64,000 bases of DNA, from positions 1-64,000 of the forward strand of contig CAYRUQ010000001.1 of NCBI GenBank assembly GCA_964427595.1, read 5' to 3'. The notes under the pieces were generated by a model that saw only the letters and a program-made list of their open reading frames with translations, was not told the origin of the DNA and did not search any database. This document shows positions 1 to 8,023 of the stretch, in pieces; position 1 is the stretch's first letter; each line of letters starts with the position of its first letter. This stretch comes from Enterosoma sp964427595. GTDB lineage: Bacteria; Bacillota_I; Bacilli_A; RFN20; CAG-288. The translations under genes were made by a program, and so were the position numbers.

Positions 1-106
1 TCCACAATATTTTGGTTTCTAAAATTGCGCTACAAGGTCTCTGTTATTTCTCTTTGGAACTTACAATAATTATGTGTTTATAAGAGAAGTGGAGTAGTAA
101 GTAGTT

Positions 107-138
107 GTTCTTTTCTTTGTCCGGACAAAGAAAAGAAC
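107..138. repeat. 32-bp perfect palindrome upstream of transposase remnant
   Basis: The two 16-base arms (107-122 and 123-138) are exact reverse complements with no spacer, centred on TCCGGA. As RNA it would form a very stable hairpin. It is not followed by a T run on the plus strand, so it is not a classical intrinsic terminator. Its place just before the transposase leader suggests a barrier against transcription or translation entering from outside the element. The sequence is direct; the role is inferred. Confidence 0.7.
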
Positions 139-150
139 GGCATGAAAAAA

Positions 151-200
151 GCTGTGATTCTTTATACTTAAATTTGCACATTATAAGGAGGAATCACAGC
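151..200 (+). promoter_or_regulatory. Hairpin flanking the transposase ribosome binding site
   Basis: Ten bases at 151-160 (GCTGTGATTC) are perfectly complementary to 191-200 (GAATCACAGC), which ends directly before the ATG at 201. The strong AAGGAGG (185-191) lies in the loop and touches the right arm. A transcript entering from upstream would fold and hide the start. A transcript begun inside, for example from the TATACT at 163-168, would lack the left arm. This matches the known logic of IS10 and IS50, which silence read-through transposase mRNA. The internal promoter has no clear -35. Confidence 0.6.
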
Positions 201-800
201 ATGGGCATTTTAACATCTACCAACATCAATCTAAAGAACCTTTTAGGAAATTTTCAAAAAGACTTCACTGCTTTCTTCAGACAAGAAGCCGAAGACTTGA
301 TAAACACTCTGCTCAAAGATGAGATTGAAAACTTCTTCTTACAATCTTTAGAAGAGAGACAAGGTGACATCAAAAATGGTTTTTATTCAAGAACTGTTTT
401 ATCTGATTTAGGTCCTCTTAATTTGCGTATTCCTAGAGATAGATTTGATCTCTTCAAAACACAAATACTTAAACCTTATCAGAGACGATTAGAATCAGTC
501 GATGAGATGATTCAAACTCTTTACTTTAAAGGTATGAGTGAGAACGAAATAGTCGATCAAATCACTTACCAGTTAGATGGCAAAATCTCTAGAGAAACTA
601 TCAGGAAAACCATCAACAAAACTCTCAGTAAAGCAATTGAGTTCAATTCAAGAGAGATACTGATGAATAGTGAAAATAGTGCGTTCATAATCATCGCAGA
701 TATATGTGAGCGTTATAACAGACAATCAAGACTAATCAAAAACATCAGTGAAATGGAGGAAAACGAAAGAGAACAATACTTTGATAACTCAATAGCGTAA
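201..800 (+). pseudogene. IS256-family (mutator) transposase, N-terminal remnant
   Basis: The 199-residue product has the N-terminal region of an IS256/mutator transposase. Visible marks are the segment FFLQSLEERQGDIKNGFYSR, the IPRDRFDLFKTQILKPYQRR region that precedes the catalytic part, and the MSENEIVDQI helix. The ATG at 201 is chosen because an ideal AAGGAGG sits nine bases upstream; a longer reading from 105 would cross two hairpins. Full-length family members have about 400 residues with a DDE catalytic domain. Here the similarity ends near EFNSREI, about residue 155, and an unrelated short tail follows, so all catalytic residues are missing. It cannot transpose by itself. A domesticated DNA-binding role cannot be excluded. 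Confidence 0.75.
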
Positions 801-810
801 AAGAGTTCTG

Positions 811-838
811 TATCTATCAGGTCATGACCTGATAGATA
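811..838. repeat. 28-bp perfect palindrome after transposase remnant
   Basis: The 14-base arms meet at the centre GGTCATGACC and are perfectly complementary. It lies ten bases after the stop of the transposase remnant and mirrors the 32-bp palindrome on the other side. There is no T run after it on either strand. It may be a transcription barrier or a protein-binding site. The remaining bases up to 981 are AT-rich, with no gene seen. Confidence 0.6.
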
Positions 839-981
839 AACATACACATAAAGAGTTACAGCTTAAAACACATAATTCTTGTAAAACTCGATTTTGAGAT
901 AACTACTACATCAATGCAAGAAAAGTTAAACTCTACTCTTTGTGTTTTACATTTTAATTAATATATTCATTTAGAAACTCA

Positions 982-1947
982 TCATTTATCCATTCTCATA
1001 CAGAATCTATGACGAATCTTATAATTTCCTTGTTCAAGAGTGGTTTGTTTTCCCTCGTATTCAAAACCTAAAGCTTTAGCAGTATTAAAGGAAGCAACAT
1101 TATCTTCGTCACAAACAAGTTCTAAAAGTTGAATGATAGGGGTTTTCTCTTCTAATACATAATTTCTACGCCAGTCGCCGTAAACTATCAATTTTCTATT
1201 CTTCAAAGCATCAATTAAAGCTTTCCCTGCTTCTTTTATATATCCCTGACCACGATATCCTTTTCGAATGTAATATGAGAAATTGTAAGAGGGACAGTAA
1301 TCGCCTTCTTTGTCATCGTACTGAACATATTCTTTTGTTTGAAGTCCGATACATCCTATTACTTCATTTGTGTCTTTTAAATAAATATAGAAAACAATTT
1401 CCAGCATAGAAGAGATTGAAGCTAACCGAATAAAAGCTATCTGATCTTCGTCCTCTTCATCAATGAACTTATATAAACTTTTGTCCTTTTTAGATTGATA
1501 AGGTTTTATTACAAGTCGTTCAGTCTTAATAGGTTTCGTGTGATTCTCCCTAAGGGTAAAGTCTTTCATAAATATCTGATAGTATTGTTTCTGAGCATTC
1601 CATATTTCATTAAATAAGTAGAAGTCCTCTTTGTGAACACAAAAAGCACAATATTCGAAAGTATTCCAGGCAACATTTTTAAGTTCTTCATCTCCAGAAT
1701 TCCATAAACATTCCGTAATCTTATTTACTAATTGCATATCAACATGACACGTCTGGAGCTTTTCGTTTTGCAAAATATACTCATGAGAAATTCCAGTAAT
1801 CGTTCGTAAAACCAAGGAAATATAACGTTTATAAGGTAGATGATCATCACCATAAAAATTTACATCGAGTTCTTCATTGAATGAATAATTAAATCCATGC
1901 TTCTTAAGATAATCTTCCACCTTACTGCTCAAAATTATTGAATTCAT
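982..1947 (-). CDS. GNAT-family N-acetyltransferase with unknown N-terminal region
   Basis: The C-terminal half, from about residue 145, has the GNAT acetyl-CoA binding fold. The beta strand and loop FSYYIRKGYRGQGYIKEAGK is motif A, with the R/Q-x-x-G-x-G/Y pattern, and NVASFNTAKALGFEYEG is motif B, typical of RimJ/RimL-like enzymes. The first 140 residues match nothing I recognise. I start at the ATG at 1947, which has GAGG eight bases upstream; the frame stays open to a TTG at 2010 without a ribosome site. The acetylated substrate is unknown. It is monocistronic, and the neighbour to its right is on the same strand but 240 bases away and separated by a terminator. Confidence 0.75.
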   Translation of the reverse strand: MNSIILSSKVEDYLKKHGFNYSFNEELDVNFYGDDHLPYKRYISLVLRTITGISHEYILQNEKLQTCHVDMQLVNKITECLWNSGDEELKNVAWNTFEYCAFCVHKEDFYLFNEIWNAQKQYYQIFMKDFTLRENHTKPIKTERLVIKPYQSKKDKSLYKFIDEEDEDQIAFIRLASISSMLEIVFYIYLKDTNEVIGCIGLQTKEYVQYDDKEGDYCPSYNFSYYIRKGYRGQGYIKEAGKALIDALKNRKLIVYGDWRRNYVLEEKTPIIQLLELVCDEDNVASFNTAKALGFEYEGKQTTLEQGNYKIRHRFCMRMDK

Positions 1948-2112
1948 ACCTTTAATCCTCGTTGCTTGATAATCCTGAAAATATTGTAAATTCTTCAAAT
2001 AGCTTTGCAATTAAATTTTTTGCTTAAGTTTTTATAAAGTCCAAAATAAGAAACATGATGTGAATATCTATTAGAATCTATGACAAAGCAATAACACGGA
2101 TTTGTATATATC

Positions 2113-2151
2113 AAAAAAGCTGTTGCTTAACCACTCTATTAAACAACAGCT
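2113..2151 (-). terminator. Intrinsic terminator of the marR-adh-aldH operon
   Basis: Read on the minus strand, AGCTGTTG (2144-2151) pairs with CAACAGCT (2118-2125) across an 18-base loop and runs into six T. It lies 37 bases after the aldehyde dehydrogenase stop. Confidence 0.8.
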
Positions 2152-2188
2152 AGATAACTATCTTGGATTTGCTGAAATAAATTGTTTC

Positions 2189-3565
2189 TCAGTGTAAGAA
2201 GGTTCTGAGAAGCTTGTTTTTAAGTTTGCTATCATAAGGGGCATAACGGATAGGAAGATCGATGATTCTCTTCTTATCAACGATGCTCTTATAGTGCGTG
2301 AAGGCATCAAAACCAACTTTTCCGTGATAGGCACCAAAACCGCTATTTCCGACACCACCAAAACCAGTAGAGCTATTAGCCAAGTGGATGACGACATCGT
2401 TGACGCATCCGCCACCAAAAGAGATCTCTCTTAAAGTCTTATTGATGATCTTCTTATTACAAGAGAAGATGTACAAAGCTAAAGGAGTAGGATGCTTACT
2501 GATGATGTCATAGACTTCTTCATACTTGTCATAAGTGACGATAGGAAGGATAGGGCCAAAGATTTCAGTTTCCATCACCTTATCATCAAGAGAGACATTA
2601 TCTAAGATGGTAGGTTCGATTCTATGTGTCTCTTGTGAACCTTTACCACCACAGACAACTTTCTCGGGTTCAATCAAATCTAAAAGCCTCTGATAATGTT
2701 TTTCGTTGATGATTTTTACATAGTTTTCATTGTTGAGAGGATCTTCACCATACTGACATTTGATTTCAACTTTCAATGCTTTAATCAATTCATCTTTGAT
2801 GCTTCTATCACAAAGGATGTAATCAGGTGCGACACAGGTTTGACCTGCATTTAAATACTTGCCGAAGACGATTCTTCTCGCTGAAAGTTTGATATCAGCA
2901 CTCTTCTCAACGATACACGGGCTCTTTCCACCTAGTTCTAAAACACAAGGTGTGAGATTTTTAGCAGCACTCTCCATCACTATCTGGCCGACTCTGGTTG
3001 AACCGGTGAAAAAGATGATGTCAAACTTCTCATTAAGTAGAGAAGTAGCTACATCAACACCACCATTGATGACAGCGATGTATTCGGGGGCAAAATTCTC
3101 TTTGATTATCTTTTCTAAAATAGCGCTAGTATGCGGTGAAAACTCGCTAGGTTTAAGAACAACAGTATTACCAGCAGCGATAGCATCAGCAAGAGGTTCA
3201 ATAGCTAACATGAAAGGATAGTTCCAAGGGCTGATGATAAGAGCGTTTCCATAGGGAGAAGGAATCTTATAAGTCTTAGAAATATACTGAGCTAGAGGAG
3301 TTTTGACTCTCTTAGGTTTTGAATACCTCTTAGTATGTTTAATCATGTGTGCAATCTCAGATAAAGAGAGACCAGATTCACACATATAAGTTTCAAAAGA
3401 ACTCTTAGAGAGATCAGCTTTCAAAGCTTCATTTATCTCTTTTTCATTCTTCTTTATAGCATCATATAATTTCTCAAGAGCATGTTTACGAAACTTCGGA
3501 CATAAAGTAGCTCCACTTTTAAAATATTCTCTCTGTTTTTGTAATATCTCTTCGATAGTCATCAT
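2189..3565 (-). CDS. Aldehyde dehydrogenase (NAD(P)-dependent, class 3-like)
   Basis: Oxidises aldehydes to carboxylic acids with NAD(P). The 458-residue length fits the shorter class 3 or fatty-aldehyde type. Visible marks are the proton-acceptor region LELGGKSPCIV, the cofactor-loop FFTGSTRVG, the nucleophile in NAGQTCVAPDYIL (Cys near residue 245), EIFGPILPIV, and the late GGVGNSGFGAYHGKVGFDAF. Its start codon overlaps the alcohol dehydrogenase stop by four bases (ATGA), so translation is coupled. Together the two enzymes would convert an alcohol to an acid through an aldehyde, or run in reverse. The substrate cannot be read from the sequence. The first two codons are both ATG. Confidence 0.93.
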   Translation of the reverse strand: MMTIEEILQKQREYFKSGATLCPKFRKHALEKLYDAIKKNEKEINEALKADLSKSSFETYMCESGLSLSEIAHMIKHTKRYSKPKRVKTPLAQYISKTYKIPSPYGNALIISPWNYPFMLAIEPLADAIAAGNTVVLKPSEFSPHTSAILEKIIKENFAPEYIAVINGGVDVATSLLNEKFDIIFFTGSTRVGQIVMESAAKNLTPCVLELGGKSPCIVEKSADIKLSARRIVFGKYLNAGQTCVAPDYILCDRSIKDELIKALKVEIKCQYGEDPLNNENYVKIINEKHYQRLLDLIEPEKVVCGGKGSQETHRIEPTILDNVSLDDKVMETEIFGPILPIVTYDKYEEVYDIISKHPTPLALYIFSCNKKIINKTLREISFGGGCVNDVVIHLANSSTGFGGVGNSGFGAYHGKVGFDAFTHYKSIVDKKRIIDLPIRYAPYDSKLKNKLLRTFLH

Positions 3566-4764
3566 TCACCTCTTAAGATGTGATAAAACTTCTCTAATTG
3601 TTTACGACTCATCAGTTTAGGAACCGGATAAAGAGGATTAGCCTCTTTAGCGGCATGAGTGGCCATAAGCTTTATGTCTTCTTTCTTGATGCAATCAAAA
3701 TGAGTAGGAATATTCATCTCTTCATTGAGTTTTCTGATAGCTTCAATGTACTTCTTAGCTGCGACCTCATTAGAATCAGACGGAGAAGCAACTTTAGCGA
3801 CAACAGCTAAGTCTTTAAGTTTCTTCCAAGCTGATTTCCCATAACCTTCTAAGACATAAGGCATGATGACTGCATTAGCTAAACCATGAGGGACATTGTA
3901 TTGTCCCCCAAGAGAATGAGCGATGGCATGGATATAACCGACATAAGATTTAGAGAAGGAGATACCAGCTTTATAAGAGGCGATGAGCATATTGCTTCTA
4001 GCATCTAAATTAGTGGGCTCGTTATATGCAGTTAAAATGTTTTTAAAGATCAAAGAGACAGCTTCTTTAGCGAGTCTTCTTGTCTCTTTGCTAGTGGAGC
4101 GTCCGATATAAGCTTCGGTCGCATGAGTCAAAGCGTCCATACCGGTAGTAGAAGTAAGACCTTTAGGAAGAGAGATAGTCAATTTTGAATCAAGAATCGC
4201 ATAGTGAGGAATGAGAGTGAAATCAGTCATCGTGTATTTATACTTGTTATCAGAATCAGTGATAACAGCTGCGAGGGTAACTTCACTACCTGTACCCGCC
4301 GTTGTTGGGATGGCGATAAGCGGAGGAATCTTTCTTAAGACTTTTAAAAGACCTTTTAATTGTTTGAGCTGTTTTTTGGGATAAGCGATTAAAGCACCGA
4401 CTGCCTTAGCACAGTCCATCGAAGAACCGCCACCGAAAGCGATGATTCCTTGGCATTTATTCTCGATATAATTTTTTTTAGCATCATCAACATTGTGGAT
4501 GGTCGGATTAGGTTGAACCTTGGTATATAAAACGGGTGTTAAACCTGCTTCCTCAATCGTCTTTTTAAGAGCGATAAATCCATCTGTTGTCGCTAAAAAC
4601 TCGTCAGTGACAAGTAAGACATTAGATACTTTGTTCTTCTTTAAAATCTCAGGAACTGCTTCGATAGAATCGTGAATCTCAGGTTCACGATAAGGTAAAA
4701 GAGGTAAAGCGAGATGTAAGACCGTTTGATATATACGACAATATATCTTATTAAAAATGTTCAT
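3562..4764 (-). CDS. Iron-containing alcohol dehydrogenase
   Basis: A 400-residue group III (Fe-ADH) enzyme that interconverts alcohols and aldehydes with NAD(P). The nucleotide site GGGSSMDCAKAVGALI and the AIPTTAGTGSEVT loop are clear. The metal ligands are visible as the aspartate and histidine in GMDALTHATEAYIG and the histidines in YIHAIAHSLGGQYNVPHG. The N-terminus is longer and more hydrophobic than usual (about 30 residues before the first Rossmann strand). It is translationally coupled by four-base overlaps to the regulator upstream and the aldehyde dehydrogenase downstream. Physiological direction and substrate are unknown. Confidence 0.93.
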   Translation of the reverse strand: MNIFNKIYCRIYQTVLHLALPLLPYREPEIHDSIEAVPEILKKNKVSNVLLVTDEFLATTDGFIALKKTIEEAGLTPVLYTKVQPNPTIHNVDDAKKNYIENKCQGIIAFGGGSSMDCAKAVGALIAYPKKQLKQLKGLLKVLRKIPPLIAIPTTAGTGSEVTLAAVITDSDNKYKYTMTDFTLIPHYAILDSKLTISLPKGLTSTTGMDALTHATEAYIGRSTSKETRRLAKEAVSLIFKNILTAYNEPTNLDARSNMLIASYKAGISFSKSYVGYIHAIAHSLGGQYNVPHGLANAVIMPYVLEGYGKSAWKKLKDLAVVAKVASPSDSNEVAAKKYIEAIRKLNEEMNIPTHFDCIKKEDIKLMATHAAKEANPLYPVPKLMSRKQLEKFYHILRGE

Positions 4765-5207
4765 TCTTCATTCTCCTTATATCTGCTTGAGATTGTTCTA
4801 AGATTCTCAGTGATGTTTTCTAAACAAGCATAAAAAATCTTCTCTTCTTCTTCAGTGATATCCTTGCGAGCGATATCAACTATCTCATCAGTTTTATCGA
4901 CTACTTTTTTAGCGATATTAATACCCTCGTCAGTGAGCTTATAAGCAGCTCTGTATTTTCTATCTCTAGTGACTAACCCTTTTTCAATCAAAATTTTCAT
5001 CATTCTAGAGACATCGGATTTATCTTTGAAAAAGAAAGCGCAGAAATCAGACATAGTCAGTCCTTCCGGGTGTCCATATAACCCGATTAGATAAAGACTG
5101 TGAGGTCCTTTTAATCCGTATTTGTTTAATTCTTTAGCAGCTAAACGATGCCAGCAATAATAAGCTTCAGCGATTCCTAAAGCGAATTTTGGAAATCTAT
5201 CGTCCAT
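4761..5207 (-). CDS. MarR-family transcriptional regulator
   Basis: A 148-residue winged helix-turn-helix protein. The recognition helix and wing are seen in LTMSDFCAFFFKDKSDVSRM and ILIEKGLVTRDRKYRAAYKL, typical of MarR regulators that are released from DNA by a small ligand. It heads the operon with the two dehydrogenases, overlapping the next gene by four bases, so it probably controls its own operon in response to an alcohol, aldehyde or phenolic compound. A short dyad in the leader is a candidate operator. The start ATG has AGGAG eight bases upstream. Confidence 0.88.
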   Translation of the reverse strand: MDDRFPKFALGIAEAYYCWHRLAAKELNKYGLKGPHSLYLIGLYGHPEGLTMSDFCAFFFKDKSDVSRMMKILIEKGLVTRDRKYRAAYKLTDEGINIAKKVVDKTDEIVDIARKDITEEEEKIFYACLENITENLRTISSRYKENEE

Positions 5208-5222
5208 ATTTTCTCCTAACTT

Positions 5223-5271
5223 GTTGAGTTTTCAACTTTCTTATTAAACTAAAAAAATTATCTGTTTTCAA
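5223..5271 (-). promoter_or_regulatory. Candidate promoter and MarR operator
   Basis: On the minus strand a TTGAAA (5266-5271) and a TTAATA (5242-5247) are separated by 18 bases. Just downstream is the dyad GTTGA-N4-TCAAC (5223-5236), between the expected transcription start and the ribosome site of marR. Binding of a MarR dimer there would repress the operon. The rest of the gene-free stretch 5208-5537 is AT-rich and shows nothing else except the dyad at 5505. Confidence 0.4.
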
Positions 5272-5504
5272 GAAGTGTATATTTATTATTTCTGTCTCAG
5301 GATTTCATCTTAAAAAGTTTCTGATTTTAAATATTATTTGCAAGAACTTCAGCAAACACAGAAACATCTTGTTATTTATTTAGAATATTGTTTTAACAAT
5401 GCTTATGTGTATAAAAAGAGTTTTAGAAAGATTAATTAGATTTTATAGAGTTTATTTCTAACCGAAATTTCTGTTTACTTGATGCAATATATATAGAAAA
5501 GATT

Positions 5505-5523
5505 TTCATTTATAATAAATGAA
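5505..5523 (+). promoter_or_regulatory. Dyad over the -10 box of the acetyltransferase gene
   Basis: TTCATTTA-TAA-TAAATGAA is a perfect 8-base dyad whose centre contains TATAAT (5511-5516), a consensus -10. No good -35 is present at the right distance, so the promoter may need an activator or the dyad may be an operator. It ends 14 bases before the ATG at 5538. Confidence 0.4.
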
Positions 5524-5537
5524 GAGGTTACTAATTT

Positions 5538-6152
5538 ATGACTGAACTAGAACGCATGCTGGCCGGTCTTATTTATGATCCTAATGTGTCTGAACTGCTC
5601 GCTTTAAGAGCAAAAGCTCACTCTCTATGTCGAAAATACAATTCTTTAGATGAGACTGATGAAGAAAGAAATAAGATTCTTAAAGAGCTTCTTCCTAATG
5701 CTGGTGAACTTTCTTATCTTCAAGGCCCTATTCAGTTTGATTATGGAATCAATACTTACATCGGAAAGATGTTTTATGCCAATTTCAATTTTACCGTTTT
5801 AGATTGTGCAAAAGTCATAATCGGTGATGATGTCTTTATCGGTCCTAATGTCTCTCTTCTCACTCCGCTTCATCCACTATTAGCCGAAGAAAGAAACGCT
5901 TATTTAGGGCAAAATGGAATCTATACCGATAAAGAATATGCAAAACCGATTATAATTAAAGGTAATAACTGGATCGCTGGTAATGTCACCATCACTGGTG
6001 GTGTGACCATTCATAAAGGTGCTGTTATCGGAGCTGGTGCAGTCGTTGTCTCTGATATACCAGAAAATGCTTTAGCTGTAGGAGTTCCAGCTAAACCTAT
6101 CAGATACCTTACTGAGAAAGATAAATTAGCTCCTGAATTATTAAGGAGGTGA
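5538..6152 (+). CDS. maa: Maltose/galactoside-type O-acetyltransferase (hexapeptide repeat)
   Basis: A 204-residue member of the left-handed beta-helix acetyltransferases (Maa/LacA/NodL type) that move acetyl from acetyl-CoA to a sugar hydroxyl. The N-terminal cap MTELERMLAGLIYDP is characteristic of Maa. Hexapeptide turns are visible at KVIIGDDVFIGPNV, NNWIAGNVTITGGVTI and GAVIGAGAVVVSDIPENALA. The catalytic histidine is the one in LLTPLHPL, near residue 115. GVPAKPIRYL is the usual exit. The natural acceptor is uncertain in this family. It is followed after seven bases by an oxidoreductase in the same operon. Confidence 0.88.
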   Translation: MTELERMLAGLIYDPNVSELLALRAKAHSLCRKYNSLDETDEERNKILKELLPNAGELSYLQGPIQFDYGINTYIGKMFYANFNFTVLDCAKVIIGDDVFIGPNVSLLTPLHPLLAEERNAYLGQNGIYTDKEYAKPIIIKGNNWIAGNVTITGGVTIHKGAVIGAGAVVVSDIPENALAVGVPAKPIRYLTEKDKLAPELLRR

Positions 6153-6159
6153 TCATCAC

Positions 6160-7164
6160 ATGAATGTAGGAATACTAGGTCTTGGAAGAATCGCAACCAC
6201 GATGGCTGACACCATCTCACATCTTGGAATTTATGGAATCAACCTTTATGCGGTTGCTTCTCGTTCTTTTGAGAGAGCAGAAAGCTTCAGAAAACAACAT
6301 GGTGCCAAAATCGCTTATGGAAGCTATGAAGAACTTCTTAAAGATCGTAAAGTAGATCTTGTTTATATAGCTACTCCTCACGCTATCCATTATCAAAACT
6401 GCATGGCTTGTATCGATGCTAGAAAACCGGTTCTCTGTGAAAAACCCTTCACTACCGACGCATTAAAAGCTCAAAGAATCTTCGCTCAGGCTAAGAAAAA
6501 CAAAGTCTTTATCACCGAGGCTATGTGGACTCGTTATATGCCTTCTAGAAAGGTAATAAACAGCTTGATTGAGTCTAAACTTATCGGAGAGTTAGTCTCT
6601 ATCAGAGTCGATCTCAGTTATAGCATCGAAGATAAAAGCAGGATGGTAGATCCTAAACTCGGTGGTGGTGCTTTATTAGATGTCGGTGTCTATCCGCTAA
6701 CTTTCGCTTGTATGGTCACTAATAGCCATCCGCATTCCTTCCATGCTCAATGCACTTATACAGAAAACAGATTAGATGAGACTGATGTCTTCGTTCTCAA
6801 TTTTGATAAAGGTGTCACAGCCACCTGTACTTGTTCGATGTCTTCTCTTTCAGATAGGAGAGGTATCATTCAAGGTACTAAAGGTTTCATAGAGGTTGAT
6901 AACATCAATAATCCGTTGTTGATCAAAGTTTATAACCAAAATCTTCAGCTTATAAAAACTGAGGAGATAGTTGAGAAATTCTCCGGTTATGAATACGAAT
7001 TATTCGAATGTGCAAAGTGTTTAGAAGAGAAGAAACTTGAATGTTCGTCTCTCCCTCACGAAGAGACAATAAAGATGTTAAAACTCACTGATGCTATCAG
7101 AGAAAGACTCGGTATTGTCTATCCGTTTGACGAGAATATCACTAAGAAATATCTATTCCAGTAA
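6160..7164 (+). CDS. Gfo/Idh/MocA-family oxidoreductase
   Basis: A 334-residue NAD(P)-dependent sugar or polyol dehydrogenase. The Rossmann start MNVGILGLGRIATTMADT, the VYIATPHAIHYQN segment and the lysine of CEKPFTTDA (near residue 94) are the usual cofactor and catalytic signatures. GGGALLDVGVYPLTFA is the conserved C-terminal-domain motif. Its ribosome site AAGGAGGTGATC is a near-perfect match to the 16S rRNA tail. It follows the O-acetyltransferase by seven bases, so both may act on the same sugar. The gene ends nine bases before the convergent pyridoxal kinase gene, with no terminator between. Confidence 0.9.
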   Translation: MNVGILGLGRIATTMADTISHLGIYGINLYAVASRSFERAESFRKQHGAKIAYGSYEELLKDRKVDLVYIATPHAIHYQNCMACIDARKPVLCEKPFTTDALKAQRIFAQAKKNKVFITEAMWTRYMPSRKVINSLIESKLIGELVSIRVDLSYSIEDKSRMVDPKLGGGALLDVGVYPLTFACMVTNSHPHSFHAQCTYTENRLDETDVFVLNFDKGVTATCTCSMSSLSDRRGIIQGTKGFIEVDNINNPLLIKVYNQNLQLIKTEEIVEKFSGYEYELFECAKCLEEKKLECSSLPHEETIKMLKLTDAIRERLGIVYPFDENITKKYLFQ

Positions 7165-7173
7165 TTATATTTA

Positions 7174-8016
7174 TCAGTTCAAATTTAATCTTTTGATCAA
7201 AGAAGGGAGTGCCTTTTCAAACTCGACTCCATAATAGATTTCCGGTTTTCCATCTTCTAATGTTTTTTCGATGGAAATATGAACGATATCATGGGCGATT
7301 TCAACCGCTTCTTCAAAAGATTTCTCATTTAATAAAGAGGCGACAAACGCTGACGCAAATAAGTCGCCAGTCCCATGATAAACACCATCATAAGACTCAG
7401 TCATATAAGAACCGAATCTTTCTGTTTCAGCATCATAATATAAACAACCGATGACATCTTCTTTAAAAGATATACCGGAGATGACGGCTTTTTTAGGACC
7501 TAAAGAAGTCAGCTCAACTAGTGTCTTTTTAATCAGTTTTTCATCATAAGAACTCGGATAATCTGTACCAGTTAAAAAACAAGCTTCAGTCAAATTAGGA
7601 AGTATGATATCCGCTTTTGAAACAAGCTTTTTCATCTCAGTGATGTGATCTTCTTTAAAAGACGCATAAAGCTTTCCGTTATCAGCAAAAGCAGGATCAA
7701 CTACTACTAAAATCTCTTTAGTTTTCAAAGTTGAGATGATGTCTGAAACTATATCGATTTGATCAGTAGCTAAATAACCGGTGTAGATAGCATCAAAATC
7801 ATGTTTATAAGGAAGCCAGTGTTCAACTATCGGCTTCATCTCTAAAGTCAAATCTTTGAATGTCCAATCTTTAAAACCGGCAGTATGGTTTGATAAAACA
7901 GCGGTCGGAATACCACAAGTTTCAATACCACCTGCTGAAAGAACTGGCAGAGCGACAGTTAAAGAACAACGTCCTAAACAGCTGTAATCTTGTATGGTTA
8001 AACATCTTTTCTGCAT
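7174..8016 (-). CDS. pdxY: Pyridoxal/pyridoxamine kinase
   Basis: A 280-residue ribokinase-superfamily enzyme that phosphorylates vitamin B6 vitamers for salvage to pyridoxal phosphate. The N-terminal IQDYSCLGRCSLTVALPVLSA is typical of PdxY/PdxK, followed by VVDPAFADNG and TPNL-like ILPNLTEACFLTG. The anion hole and catalytic aspartate are in GVYHGTGDLFASAFVA near residue 220. No de novo B6 genes are present in the window. A membrane-protein gene lies eight bases upstream on the same strand, so they are probably cotranscribed. Confidence 0.9.
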   Translation of the reverse strand: MQKRCLTIQDYSCLGRCSLTVALPVLSAGGIETCGIPTAVLSNHTAGFKDWTFKDLTLEMKPIVEHWLPYKHDFDAIYTGYLATDQIDIVSDIISTLKTKEILVVVDPAFADNGKLYASFKEDHITEMKKLVSKADIILPNLTEACFLTGTDYPSSYDEKLIKKTLVELTSLGPKKAVISGISFKEDVIGCLYYDAETERFGSYMTESYDGVYHGTGDLFASAFVASLLNEKSFEEAVEIAHDIVHISIEKTLEDGKPEIYYGVEFEKALPSLIKRLNLN

Positions 8017-8023
8017 AAAAGTA

